Below, piece after piece: positions 54,269 to 63,119 of a stretch of DNA of 64,000 nt. Origin of the DNA: Taibaiella lutea. Lineage in GTDB: Bacteria; Bacteroidota; Bacteroidia; Chitinophagales; Chitinophagaceae. Numbering within the stretch: the stretch's first letter is position 1; every line of letters starts with the position of its first letter. Below the pieces are notes generated by a model. That model was not told the origin of the DNA. It did no database searches and saw only the letters and a list, made by a program, of their open reading frames with translations. Position numbers and translations under genes: made by a program. Location of the stretch: assembly GCF_008629695.1 (NCBI RefSeq), contig NZ_VWSH01000002.1, forward strand, positions 155,410 through 219,409, written 5' to 3'.

Positions 54269-55096
54269 TTGAAACAGTATATACTTTATATATCCGCTAT
54301 CAGTATTTTGCTTGCTTCCTGCGGAGGCGAAAAGTCGACATCGAAAGGCGGGGCTATTATTCTGGGAGATAGTTCTACCATCGTTACGGAAAAAGATTCT
54401 CAGTATCTGAAAGATGATATTTTAGATTTTGAACCTAATAATGTTGTTTCAACGCAATCATCAAAAGCTGATACAGTTGTAAAAGCTGCTGCACCTGTTG
54501 AAAAACCTCAGGAACCCGTTCAACAACCTTCAAAAGCTACAGCAGCAGGCTACAGTATTAATTTCGGAAATGTCAAAATTGTATTTGAAGGTATTGCTGC
54601 AAATGATGCTACCAGACAAAATGCCGAAAAGCAGGATGGCCTTTCTTATGTAATTAAATCCGGAAGCCTTGCAGGCGCGAAGATTCATGTGTACGGTGCT
54701 AAAAATGCAACAATAAGGCAACGTTATCAAAGCAGGTTAATGCTGAACTCAAAATCAGGTTCTGTTGATTTAAGGAATTTAGGTTTATACACTACAGGAT
54801 GGAAAAATGTGAATGCTTCCAAAACAGGCGCTGAATACGTCTTTGCACTAACGGATCTGAATAACATCTCTTTCTCGAATGTAAACAATGCAAAAATTAA
54901 AAATGCTACAGATAAGGAATTACGTAACCGACGCACCAGTAAAAAAACGATTCAAAGCTGGATGAAGGAAATAAGTAAAACAAACAGCGCCAATGATAAT
55001 CCTTGTGATATTATTTTGGATAACCTTCAATTGCAGATTTCAGGAACAGGTGCCGATGGAAAATCATTCCGGAAGAATATAAGAATGAGTGCATAA
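54269..55096 (+). CDS. Putative lipoprotein, TTG start
   Basis: The only usable start is TTG at 54269; an in-frame TAG at 54251 closes the frame upstream. From there the product begins KQYILYISAISILLASCGGE after the initiator: a lipoprotein signal with the lipobox LLASC. Residues about 25-90 are a low-complexity Ser/Thr/Pro linker (PVEKPQEPVQQPSKATAAGY). The rest (about 90-275) is a mixed alpha/beta domain I do not recognise (INFGNVKIVFEGIAANDATR). An inverted repeat AGGTAC...GTACCT at 54234-54250 lies just upstream. It is likely an outer-membrane or periplasmic lipoprotein of unknown function. Confidence 0.75.
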   Translation: MKQYILYISAISILLASCGGEKSTSKGGAIILGDSSTIVTEKDSQYLKDDILDFEPNNVVSTQSSKADTVVKAAAPVEKPQEPVQQPSKATAAGYSINFGNVKIVFEGIAANDATRQNAEKQDGLSYVIKSGSLAGAKIHVYGAKNATIRQRYQSRLMLNSKSGSVDLRNLGLYTTGWKNVNASKTGAEYVFALTDLNNISFSNVNNAKIKNATDKELRNRRTSKKTIQSWMKEISKTNSANDNPCDIILDNLQLQISGTGADGKSFRKNIRMSA

Positions 55097-55119
55097 GAAT
55101 ATTTATTATGTTTAAAGGG

Positions 55120-55151
55120 AGATTCAGGTTTTAAAAGCCTGAATCTTTTTT
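55120..55151 (+). terminator. Intrinsic terminator of the lipoprotein gene
   Basis: AGATTCAGG (55120-55128) pairs with CCTGAATCT (55138-55146), followed by TTTTT. It lies 23 bp after the stop codon. Confidence 0.88.
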
Positions 55152-55216
55152 GTTTCAGGAATTCACTATTTTTATAATGGAAACAATCTCAATTTTTCAA
55201 AACAAATTATTATCTC

Positions 55217-56047
55217 ATGAACATTTTTGATAAGATGGCTAACGGCTGGGAAATCAGCAAGCTTAGTTTCAGAGTATTAAAGGCTAATAAAAGCCTCATT
55301 ATTTTCCCTATACTTTCAGGCATTTCTTTGATGGTGATACTTGGTACGTTTTTCTTCGGTATTGTGTCAGCATACGGCTGGGATTTTGGTAATATAGATT
55401 TAGGTTCTTCAAATCCTTTGTATAAGTATGGCCTGATTTTCATTTGTTATCTTATAAACTACTCTGTTGTGGTGTTCTTCAACATGGCGTTAATGCATTG
55501 CGCCAAACTTTATTTTCAGGGTGAAGAAGTTACCGTTGCAAAAGGATTGGCATTCAGCAGTAGTAGAATTGGTGCAATCCTTTCCTGGTCTGTATTTGCA
55601 GCAACAGTAGGGCTTATTTTGAAAATCATTCAGGATAATGTCGGCTGGATTGGAAAAATAATAACCGGTTTGATTGGAATTGTCTGGAGCGTTGCGACTT
55701 TCTTTACGGTTCCAATTCTTGCTTATGAAAACGGAACGCCATGGGAGGCGCTCAAGAAATCTTCTCAGATGATGAAAGAAAAATGGGGCGAAAGCCTGGG
55801 TGCCACCTTCAGCTTCGGCTTAATGCAATTTGTAGCATTTATATTATTGCTTATTCCTGCTTTTTTAATAGGTTATATGAATGTATTTGCAGGTATTGCA
55901 GTTGGCATTATTGGAGTTGTTTTAATAGCAGCAACATTCAGCGCTTTGAACAGCATTTTCGTAAGTGCTGTTTATAACAAAGTAAGAAACGATATAGATG
56001 TGCATCTGAATGATTCCATGTTTGATACTTTATTTGAAGCAAAGTAG
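55217..56047 (+). CDS. DUF6159-family integral membrane protein
   Basis: This 276-residue protein has about six hydrophobic segments (LIIFPILSGISLMVILGTFF; YGLIFICYLINYSVVVFFNM; ILSWSVFAATVGLILKII; IITGLIGIVWSVATFF; LMQFVAFILLLIPAFLIGYM; FAGIAVGIIGVVLIAATF). The N-terminal KMANGWEISKLSFRVLKANK and the loop VPILAYENGTPWEALKKSS are typical of the DUF6159 family. There is no signal peptide separate from the first segment. It would reside in the inner membrane. Function is unknown, and it appears monocistronic. Confidence 0.82.
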   Translation: MNIFDKMANGWEISKLSFRVLKANKSLIIFPILSGISLMVILGTFFFGIVSAYGWDFGNIDLGSSNPLYKYGLIFICYLINYSVVVFFNMALMHCAKLYFQGEEVTVAKGLAFSSSRIGAILSWSVFAATVGLILKIIQDNVGWIGKIITGLIGIVWSVATFFTVPILAYENGTPWEALKKSSQMMKEKWGESLGATFSFGLMQFVAFILLLIPAFLIGYMNVFAGIAVGIIGVVLIAATFSALNSIFVSAVYNKVRNDIDVHLNDSMFDTLFEAK

Positions 56048-56159
56048 CATGTTTTAAATGAAGTCAACCAGCATATCATCAATAACACAGAAATAAATAT
56101 AATCATTGCAAAATAAAAACGGGAAGTACCGGATAATAGCACTACTTTTGCACCCGCAT

Positions 56160-56460
<301 letters not shown>

Positions 56461-56617
56461 ATTATCTGCCTATTGTGTTTCACATGCGAATAATGTGATG
56501 GAGGATTCGAGGAAATTTGATTTTATAGAATAATTCACATATTATTCCTTACAAAGGTGTTTTTTTATCTCACTATAAAGACTATCTTGGCTAAGGCAAA
56601 TAAACTTTACTATATAG
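56461..56617. other. Upstream region of the peptide cluster
   Basis: AT-rich DNA between the tRNA repeats and the exporter gene. No exact TAnnTTTG box was found and no gene is visible. Confidence 0.4.
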
Positions 56618-58834
56618 GTGAGCTCCTCTTTTAAATTCTATTCGCAATTAGAATCGATGGACTGCGGTCCGGCTTGTGTGAAAATGGTTGCATCGCATTA
56701 CGGTGCCTCTTATTCACTCGACTTTCTTAAAGAGCTTACCGACTTCAACAAAATCGGTACCAACTTCCTTTCCATCCGACGTTGCCTTCTTCATTTAGGT
56801 TTTAAGGTTACTGCCGTTCAGATTCCGTTTTATTCCACTGACGATCTTCCGGGCTTAAATGAAGCGCCATTGCCATGCATTGTCCACTGGAGGGGAAATC
56901 ACTTTGTAGTGGTATATGAAATTACAGATAAATACATCCGTATAGCCGATCCGGCGCAGGGTAAAATCAAGTTGACCATACCGGAATTTATAGATAGCTG
57001 GTCTGAAAATAAAACGGAAGGACTTCATGGCAAGTCGGGGCATGCATTGATAATTATTCCGGGAGGGGAACTGCTCAAAGAAACGGGCCCTAAAAAAGAC
57101 CATAGCGTAAAAGCTTTTCTCTGGCCTTACCTGAGATTGTATAAAAAAACAATCGGGTTACTGATATTGGGAATCCTTGCCATCTCGCTTTTGCAGTATG
57201 TTTTACCCTTCTTAAATCAATTCCTTGTTGATAGGGGAATTGTGGGGAAGGATATTTCATTTGTAAAGCTGATCCTTTTAGGTATGTTAGGGCTTTTTGC
57301 AGGCAGGATCACTATTGAGCTTTTTCAGAACTGGCTGATACTGAATCTCGGTACCGGGTTGAACAATACAATGATTTATGATTTCCTGAAAAAGATCTTG
57401 CGGCTGCCCATTATCTTTTTTGACCAGCGAACCAAAGGTGACTTCCTGCAAAGGCTTCAGGAATTTTCAAGGATAGAGCAGTTTATTACCAATCAATTGA
57501 TCAACTCACTGATTTCTATTTTATTTCTGTTGATTTTTGGAGTTGTTCTCTGGATATACAATAAGTTCATTTTTGTCATTTTTGTGGTTTCAACCATATT
57601 ATACATTGTCTGGGTTTTACTTTTTATCCGGAAAAGAACCATACTGGATTATAAGCTTTTCGGAAAGCTTTCGGGGCAGCAAAATAACGTGTATGAAATA
57701 CTGGAAGGTATTCATGACATAAAGATCAACAACCTTGAAGAAAGCAAGTATAACCATTGGAAAAAGGAACAGGATGATCTGTTCCGCATTCAGAAGAAAA
57801 ACTTCCGGCTTTCGCAGCTTCAGAAAAACGGAGCCACTATTTTATCACAGTTCAAGGATATTATTATTACTTTTTATTCTGCCAGAGCTGTTATAAACGG
57901 TGAGCTTACGCTTGGTATGATGTTGTCTATACAATATATCATCGGCCAGATGAATGTGCCGGTAATGCATGTGATTACCTTCATACAGGAATATCAGAAT
58001 TCGGTGAACAGCATCAGACGCATTGAGGATGTGTTCAGTAAAAAAGAAGAAGCTGCTATTGTCAAAAAAAGTTCTGATGCTGATATATCAGGACTGATGC
58101 AGCAGGATATTGTCATCCGGGAATTATTCTTCGGATACAACGAAGAAGTAAACATCCTTAGCAGAATAAACCTTCGCATACCGGCAGGCAAAACAACTGC
58201 AATTGTAGGAAGCAGCGGCAGCGGCAAATCGACGCTGTTAAAAATATTGATGCGTTTTTATGACCCGGCAGGCGGGGAGATAATTTTGGGCGACCAATCT
58301 GCCTTCTCTATTCCGTTGGAGGACTGGCGGGCAAATTGCTCGGCAGTTTTACAGGATGGTTTTCTTTTCTCTGAAACCCTGCAATATAATATTACACTTT
58401 CAGACGGAGCTATTGATAAAGAACGGTTACAGGATTGTTTGCATTGGGCGCGTTGCGAAAGCATAGTGGAAAGATTACCGCAGGGAGTAGATACGAAAGT
58501 AGGAAATGACGGTGCGCAGCTGAGCTATGGCCAGATACAGCGGATTCTCATTGCCAGGGCACTATACAAGAATGCACCTTTGATTCTGCTGGATGAAGCC
58601 ACCAATGCATTAGACACGATCAATGAATCGGCTATACTTATTAATATGAAAGAGCAGTTGAAAGATAAAACGCTTGTAATTGTAGCGCACCGTTTAAGCA
58701 CTATTAAGAACGCTGATTTGATTGTGGTGCTTGACAGGGGCTTTATCGTAGAACAGGGAACACATACATCGCTTATGGAACTGAAAGGCACTTATGCCGA
58801 TTTGGTAAATGCACAGGTAAATCTTAATCTCTAA
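56618..58834 (+). CDS. C39-peptidase-containing ABC exporter for the double-Gly peptides
   Basis: The start is GTG at 56618; an in-frame TAG lies immediately before it, and starting at the next Met would cut into the peptidase. This 738-residue protein combines leader removal and export. The peptidase C39 domain (1-140) has C16 in SMDCGPAC, H95 in WRGNHFVVVYE and D111 in RIADPAQG, a complete triad. Six membrane helices span about 165-440. The nucleotide-binding domain has Walker A GSSGSGKST, the signature LSYGQ (a variant of LSGGQ), Walker B LILLDEATNALD and the H loop VAHRLST. It should cut after the Gly-Gly of the precursors at 62741-63323 and export the core. The ATP-grasp gene follows after 13 bp. 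Confidence 0.93.
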   Translation: MSSSFKFYSQLESMDCGPACVKMVASHYGASYSLDFLKELTDFNKIGTNFLSIRRCLLHLGFKVTAVQIPFYSTDDLPGLNEAPLPCIVHWRGNHFVVVYEITDKYIRIADPAQGKIKLTIPEFIDSWSENKTEGLHGKSGHALIIIPGGELLKETGPKKDHSVKAFLWPYLRLYKKTIGLLILGILAISLLQYVLPFLNQFLVDRGIVGKDISFVKLILLGMLGLFAGRITIELFQNWLILNLGTGLNNTMIYDFLKKILRLPIIFFDQRTKGDFLQRLQEFSRIEQFITNQLINSLISILFLLIFGVVLWIYNKFIFVIFVVSTILYIVWVLLFIRKRTILDYKLFGKLSGQQNNVYEILEGIHDIKINNLEESKYNHWKKEQDDLFRIQKKNFRLSQLQKNGATILSQFKDIIITFYSARAVINGELTLGMMLSIQYIIGQMNVPVMHVITFIQEYQNSVNSIRRIEDVFSKKEEAAIVKKSSDADISGLMQQDIVIRELFFGYNEEVNILSRINLRIPAGKTTAIVGSSGSGKSTLLKILMRFYDPAGGEIILGDQSAFSIPLEDWRANCSAVLQDGFLFSETLQYNITLSDGAIDKERLQDCLHWARCESIVERLPQGVDTKVGNDGAQLSYGQIQRILIARALYKNAPLILLDEATNALDTINESAILINMKEQLKDKTLVIVAHRLSTIKNADLIVVLDRGFIVEQGTHTSLMELKGTYADLVNAQVNLNL

Positions 58835-58847
58835 ACCTGATATTAAT

Positions 58848-59819
58848 ATGATTATTATTTTCTCAGAAGCGTTTGACATGTCAACAGATGAAGTCTGTGA
58901 CTGGCTTGCATATTATGGAGAGCCCTTTGTAAGGATTAACGGAAATGACTTTTCTGATGAAAGTTTCTCTTATAGTCTTGTTTATGAAAACGGGAAACCG
59001 GAAGTCTATTTCAATATGAAGGGGAAGACAATTCATCATACCGACATTTCGTATGTATGGTTCCGCAGGGACGAAATGGTTTCGGAGCCGAAATCCTTCC
59101 GTAATATCACTGACCGGAAGCTAAGGAACAAGGTTTCCGAACATGCTTTGCGGGAGCTGACAAGAACTAAAGATTACTTCTACGCCACCATGTTACATTT
59201 ACCGCATTTGGGCAACCACTTAAAGAAGGAAGTCAATAAGTTTACTGCACTGTTTTGTGCAGCAAAGAACGGCCTTAAGATTCCGGAAACAATATTGTCT
59301 AATGATCAGGCGCAGCAGCAGGCATTTTTAGATTCGCACGCCAGCATTATCAAATCCATAAAGGATACCGATTTCTTTACAACCGGTACCGACGTGACTT
59401 TCATTAGTTATACTGCTACTGTTGACAAAGATGAAGTCGGCAAAAATGTTTTCCCGAATCTGATACAGCAAAAGATTGATAAGGAAGTTGAAATCCGAAT
59501 CTTCTTTGCAAAAGGAAAGTGTTATCCGATGGCTATTTTCTCTCAGCTGGATTCAAAGACCTCTGTAGATTTCAGAAGGTATAATTATAAAAAGCCTAAC
59601 CGCTATGTACCTTATAAATTGCCGTTGCATATAGAAACTGCTTTGATTAAAACCATGCAGGAGCTTGACCTTGATACCGGATCTATAGATTTAATCAAAG
59701 CTACGGACGGGAGTTTCTATTTTCTTGAAGTCAATCCGGTCGGGCAATTCGGAATGACATCCAAGCCTTGCAATTATTATATTGAAAAGGATATTGCTCA
59801 ATTATTAACGCTTAAATAA
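58848..59819 (+). CDS. gwsG: Grasp-with-spasm ATP-grasp peptide maturase
   Basis: This 323-residue ATP-grasp ligase resembles the graspetide enzymes (MvdD/PsnB-like). The N-terminal domain starts MIIIFSEAFDMSTDEVCDWL and includes YVWFRRDEM. The central ATP-grasp part has the lid and strands KKEVNKFTALFCAAKNGLKI, IIKSIKDTD and IQQKIDKEVEIRIFFAKGKC. The magnesium site region is DTGSIDLIKATDGSFYFLEV with NPVGQFG. Such enzymes activate Asp or Glu side chains and join them to Ser, Thr or Lys of the core, giving macrolactones or lactams. It lies 13 bp after the exporter gene. The pairing with a SPASM gene downstream is the basis for naming the grasp-with-spasm family. Confidence 0.9.
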   Translation: MIIIFSEAFDMSTDEVCDWLAYYGEPFVRINGNDFSDESFSYSLVYENGKPEVYFNMKGKTIHHTDISYVWFRRDEMVSEPKSFRNITDRKLRNKVSEHALRELTRTKDYFYATMLHLPHLGNHLKKEVNKFTALFCAAKNGLKIPETILSNDQAQQQAFLDSHASIIKSIKDTDFFTTGTDVTFISYTATVDKDEVGKNVFPNLIQQKIDKEVEIRIFFAKGKCYPMAIFSQLDSKTSVDFRRYNYKKPNRYVPYKLPLHIETALIKTMQELDLDTGSIDLIKATDGSFYFLEVNPVGQFGMTSKPCNYYIEKDIAQLLTLK

Positions 59820-59826
59820 ACCTGCT

Positions 59827-60075
59827 ATGGAAAAGGATATATCAAAACACCTGAAAGATTTTTTAGAACAGAAGGAGCAGTTTGATGACCTGCCGCTTTT
59901 TTACCGGAAGCTGGAAGTATATACAGATGATATGGGTACGGCAATGGGCGTGGAAAAACTGAATATGGCGCCTTCGGGTTTTTATCAGACTTCTAAAATA
60001 AGTATTGGTTTCTTTTTTAAAAAGGCGGCACATATTGCCTGGGAGGAAGACAAGCTTAAGTTCAGACAACTTTAA
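59827..60075 (+). CDS. Small unknown protein in the peptide cluster
   Basis: I do not recognise this 82-residue protein. It starts 7 bp after the ATP-grasp stop and ends 9 bp before the SPASM gene, so it is tightly embedded in the operon. It is acidic in the first half (MEKDISKHLKDFLEQKEQFD) and has an aromatic, mixed C-terminal half (MAPSGFYQTSKISIGFFFKK). There is no Gly-Gly leader, signal peptide or cysteine, so it is not an obvious precursor. A recognition or scaffold protein for the modification complex is possible, but that is inference. Confidence 0.65.
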   Translation: MEKDISKHLKDFLEQKEQFDDLPLFYRKLEVYTDDMGTAMGVEKLNMAPSGFYQTSKISIGFFFKKAAHIAWEEDKLKFRQL

Positions 60076-60084
60076 ATTTAACCA

Positions 60085-61131
60085 ATGAAGACTTTCTTTA
60101 AATTATTTGCATGTTGCATACCTGTGAGGGGCTATAGCCGAAGCGTCATCTATGATGTACAGAGAAATGCATTTGAATATATACCCAATGTGTTTTTTGA
60201 ATTGTTGCAGGAATGCAGGCAATTGAGCAAAGAAGAGATGCAACAGCATTATTCAGCAGAAGATTTTGAAGGCATCCTTAAGTTCCTGGATTATTTAGCG
60301 GAACATGAATATGGCTTCTGGACAAGATGTCCGGAAGAATTTCCCGACCTTGACTTACAATGGGATTATCCGGGTAATATCAGTAATGCAATATTGGAGT
60401 ACCATACCGGCCAAAGCAATTATAACCTGGAACAGGTGCTGAATGACCTGGCGCAATTGGGTTGCAGGTATGTACAACTCCGGATATTCGGAGAAGGGAG
60501 CCTGCAGTTATTGGAATCCATAGCAACCATGACAGCCGGCTCCGCCATTAAGGTGATGGATATAATGATGCCTTACTGGCAAAGCCTGGATTGGGAAAGC
60601 ATCTTTGCATTAATGCGGCAACACCATCGTATCATACCGTTCTCGGTGTACGACTATCCGCAGGATTGTTTGTATCCTGAGCAGATAAAGGATGATAATT
60701 TTCTTTCAAGCAGGGTTAATATTACCACTGAGTCTTTTGCTGCGGGCAATGTTAAAGAAGAAAGTAAAGAGGCCAATTTTACTGTCAATACAGATTTCTT
60801 TTGTGAGGCGGTAACATACAATACGGGGCTTAACAGAAAAGTCTGCATTGATATAACGGGCGCTATTAAAAATCATATCTCACATGAGGCAGTTTTTGGA
60901 AATGCAAGCGTAGACGGCCTTAGCGAGGTTGTAAGCCAATTATCTTTTCAGGCAAAATGGAAAATAAACAATGATAAAATTGAGCGATGCAAGGATTGCG
61001 AGTATCGTTTTATGTGTATGGATAACAGCGACATTGAATACCGGGAGGACGGCATTTATAAAAAACAGGATTGTGGCTATAACCCATATACGCAAACATG
61101 GGATGCACAGAAAACTGCTGCGATACTTTAA
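60085..61131 (+). CDS. gwsS: Grasp-with-spasm SPASM-domain protein (no radical SAM cluster motif)
   Basis: This 348-residue protein resembles the SPASM partner of grasp-with-spasm systems. The N-terminal part (1-100) is a small helical region resembling RRE/PqqD-like binding modules (SVIYDVQRNAFEYIPNVFFE). The middle shows a degenerate TIM-barrel pattern (YVQLRIFGEGSLQLLESI) with no CxxxCxxC motif, so canonical radical SAM chemistry is unlikely. The C-terminal SPASM region keeps cysteines in NRKVCIDITG, IERCKDCEYRFMCMD and KKQDCGYNPYTQTW, likely for an auxiliary Fe-S cluster. It converges with the VKOR gene, sharing 4 bp. It probably helps position the precursor; its chemistry is not known to me. 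Confidence 0.87.
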   Translation: MKTFFKLFACCIPVRGYSRSVIYDVQRNAFEYIPNVFFELLQECRQLSKEEMQQHYSAEDFEGILKFLDYLAEHEYGFWTRCPEEFPDLDLQWDYPGNISNAILEYHTGQSNYNLEQVLNDLAQLGCRYVQLRIFGEGSLQLLESIATMTAGSAIKVMDIMMPYWQSLDWESIFALMRQHHRIIPFSVYDYPQDCLYPEQIKDDNFLSSRVNITTESFAAGNVKEESKEANFTVNTDFFCEAVTYNTGLNRKVCIDITGAIKNHISHEAVFGNASVDGLSEVVSQLSFQAKWKINNDKIERCKDCEYRFMCMDNSDIEYREDGIYKKQDCGYNPYTQTWDAQKTAAIL

Positions 61132-62687
61132 CCGGGCAACGAAAAGAAATAAAGTAACTTTTCAAGATCTGCTGCGCTGAAAATGTGCGGAATAAAAATA
61201 TCATTTATAAAAACAGCAGGTAACTCCGCATAAGGCAAATCCTGTTTTGGCAAACAAAAAGCAGGGAGTGCCTTTTCGCTTATAGCCCTTGCAGAAGCCT
61301 CGTTCTGGTGTCCCTTGTCGTTTTTATACCAATCAATCAATAATGCCATCACTGTTTCATCGGAAGGGGCCTGCTCCAGATCGTGGATAAACTTTACATC
61401 GGCAGGATCTTCATTGGCGGTATAAAGATATACTTTCAGTTTACTGATTTTTTCTTTGAGATTCTTTTGGACAATGGTTGTAATAAGTGCCGCACAGAAA
61501 TGACAATGTGTACTAAGCACCAGGGTCAATTCCAAATCGTTCTCTTCAGAAAAATAAAGCGATAGAGGCTGATACAATGCATTTGTTCTTTGCAGGTTTT
61601 CATCTTCCGGTTTTGCCAATACATTTTCCAGCAATGCTGACTTTAGGCTCCCTATTTCATCGCCGTTTGCTTTCTCTTTTTGAAATACATTTATAAAGCG
61701 TATAGCCTGATGCAGCAATATGGAAGTGATTATAAGGCAGGTTACCCACAGCAAAACTGCGTTATAATTAATCCGAAATGCATTTTCCGATGGAGCGGAT
61801 AAAAGTAAATACAGGCCGAGGAAAGAAAGAAGATTGATACTGTGTATCCATAAGCACAACCTGCAAAAAGTGCGGATGACAATCATTTTTATGATCAGCA
61901 GCAACGAAGCTATCACGGCTACCGCAGATAGGGTTATTGCCCAGTGAATATATGTTTCGGAAGAACCGGCTAAAAGGCTGTAAAGAAATATTGTAAAGTA
62001 TATAGCCGTGCCGAATGTTGCCAGGCTCAGATTGCCAAACAGCATAGATGTTTTTGAATGCAGCAGCTTGTTGCATCCTGTATATTCCTCCGAATTACAG
62101 AACTGTTCGGTAAAGGCATTGAAAATATTATGTTCTTTAAAAAGAATGATACCGGAGATGGCAGCATTCAATAAACTGCTTATTTGTACCAGCAACATGG
62201 GTAAGGCAATGCTTTTAAAAATGTCGGCGTATAATATTACTGCAAGAATGGAAAGTGTAATCAGTGAATATTTCAGCTTCGGGCCTGAGGAGGCGACGGT
62301 TGAAGCATTACTGATAAAAGAGGCCGCGGCAAGGGCATCTTTATCATATACCATAAAGCGGGCTGTAGTGTTAAACTCGTAAGAGCCTTCTGCAGTATGA
62401 TTCAGGGAAAATAACAATTGACGGTGGCCGTTTTCCCAATGATAGTAAAAGGTTTGTCCCTGATCGTCCGTTTGTGCCGCAATGCCTGCCATGCTGCTTC
62501 CGGATAACCGGTTTACTTCAATGTTTGTGATAACATTGCTTACATTATTTTGAAAGAGGAAAAAAGAGATTCTTGCCAGGGCATCTTTATTCCAGTAATC
62601 GTCTGTGGCGCGCGTATAATCCTGCCGGTTGATTGCTTTCCGGTAAAGACCTAAGAATTTATTTAGAATAGGGTAGTCAGGTTGCAT
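61128..62687 (-). CDS. Vitamin K epoxide reductase-thioredoxin-like fusion protein
   Basis: This 519-residue membrane protein has an N-terminal soluble region (1-135) that may be a degenerate C39-like domain without catalytic Cys (inference). A VKOR domain (about 140-340) has several membrane helices, the loop pair in FCNSEEYTGCNKLLHSK and the active CxxC in FCRLCLWIH. A thioredoxin-like C-terminal domain (about 385-519) carries CHFC in LSTHCHFCAALI. VKOR-Trx proteins make disulfides, so this likely oxidises the four cysteines of the precursor cores. It lies downstream of both precursor genes on the same strand, after a terminator at 62699-62728, which may limit its expression relative to the precursors. 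Such fusions accompany C39 exporters in Bacteroidota. Confidence 0.85.
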   Translation of the reverse strand: MQPDYPILNKFLGLYRKAINRQDYTRATDDYWNKDALARISFFLFQNNVSNVITNIEVNRLSGSSMAGIAAQTDDQGQTFYYHWENGHRQLLFSLNHTAEGSYEFNTTARFMVYDKDALAAASFISNASTVASSGPKLKYSLITLSILAVILYADIFKSIALPMLLVQISSLLNAAISGIILFKEHNIFNAFTEQFCNSEEYTGCNKLLHSKTSMLFGNLSLATFGTAIYFTIFLYSLLAGSSETYIHWAITLSAVAVIASLLLIIKMIVIRTFCRLCLWIHSINLLSFLGLYLLLSAPSENAFRINYNAVLLWVTCLIITSILLHQAIRFINVFQKEKANGDEIGSLKSALLENVLAKPEDENLQRTNALYQPLSLYFSEENDLELTLVLSTHCHFCAALITTIVQKNLKEKISKLKVYLYTANEDPADVKFIHDLEQAPSDETVMALLIDWYKNDKGHQNEASARAISEKALPAFCLPKQDLPYAELPAVFINDIFIPHIFSAADLEKLLYFFSLPG

Positions 62688-62698
62688 AGCTAAATATA

Positions 62699-62728
62699 AA
62701 AAAAGGCCGGAAAATTCCGGCCTTTTTT
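62699..62728 (-). terminator. Terminator/attenuator between precursor and VKOR genes
   Basis: A 14-bp stem, AAAAAAGGCCGGAA (62699-62712) with TTCCGGCCTTTTTT (62715-62728), AA loop. It follows the precursor stop by 12 bp and precedes the VKOR start by 11 bp, so VKOR may be expressed by read-through. Confidence 0.88.
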
Positions 62729-62740
62729 AAGTTCAATATT

Positions 62741-62932
62741 TTAAGAACCAGGATTAGGCGGGTCAGCGTCTAATCCGCCTCCGGTAAAAGTGCAATCATC
62801 GGTGTCGCAATCTCCGTAAGAGCAGGAAGAATAAAAAATACATGTACCACCACTAACTTTTTGCATTTCTGCAACCTGAATGCGAGTGTTTTTTTCAAAT
62901 TTCTCGAATTCGTTTAGAAAATTCTTTTTCAT
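62741..62932 (-). CDS. RiPP precursor peptide, copy 2 (double-Gly leader, four-Cys core)
   Basis: This 63-residue precursor has a 29-residue leader (MKKNFLNEFEKFEKN ... VSGG) of the Bacteroidota natural-product-precursor type ending in Gly-Gly. The 34-residue core begins TCIFYSSCSYGDCDTDDCTF and continues with a Gly-rich, acidic tail (GGGLDADPPNPGS). Four Cys, several Thr/Ser and six Asp are in the core: Cys for disulfides by the VKOR protein, Thr/Ser plus Asp for ester rings by the ATP-grasp enzyme. Cross-link positions are not predictable. It differs from the copy at 63120 only after LDADP, apart from silent changes. The two genes' DNA is near-identical, including the 5' leader region. Confidence 0.9.
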   Translation of the reverse strand: MKKNFLNEFEKFEKNTRIQVAEMQKVSGGTCIFYSSCSYGDCDTDDCTFTGGGLDADPPNPGS

Positions 62933-63068
62933 AAAACAGTTTTGTATTGGTTAAACAATAATATGAAATTATAAAAATATTATTAATGAAGCCTTTTTTT
63001 GTTGTTAATGTTTTGTTGATTGCCTTATACAAATAGATGTGGTATTCAGCGCAGACAAATAACATAGA
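62933..63068. other. Leader region of the second precursor
   Basis: The first 60 or so bases upstream of 62932 duplicate the 5' leader of the other precursor (AACAAAACATTAACA shared on the minus strand), then sequence diverges. No exact TAnnTTTG box is seen here, so the second copy may depend on read-through from the first. Confidence 0.5.
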
Positions 63069-63072
63069 TAAA

Positions 63073-63097
63073 TAAAAAAAGGCCGGAAGTTCCGGCC
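63073..63097 (-). terminator. Terminator after the first precursor
   Basis: GGCCGGA (63081-63087) pairs with TCCGGCC (63091-63097), and seven T follow on the minus strand. It lies 22 bp after the stop at 63120 and uses the same GGCCGGA core as 62699-62728. Confidence 0.82.
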
Positions 63098-63119
63098 CTT
63101 AATTTGAAAATCTGAGATT

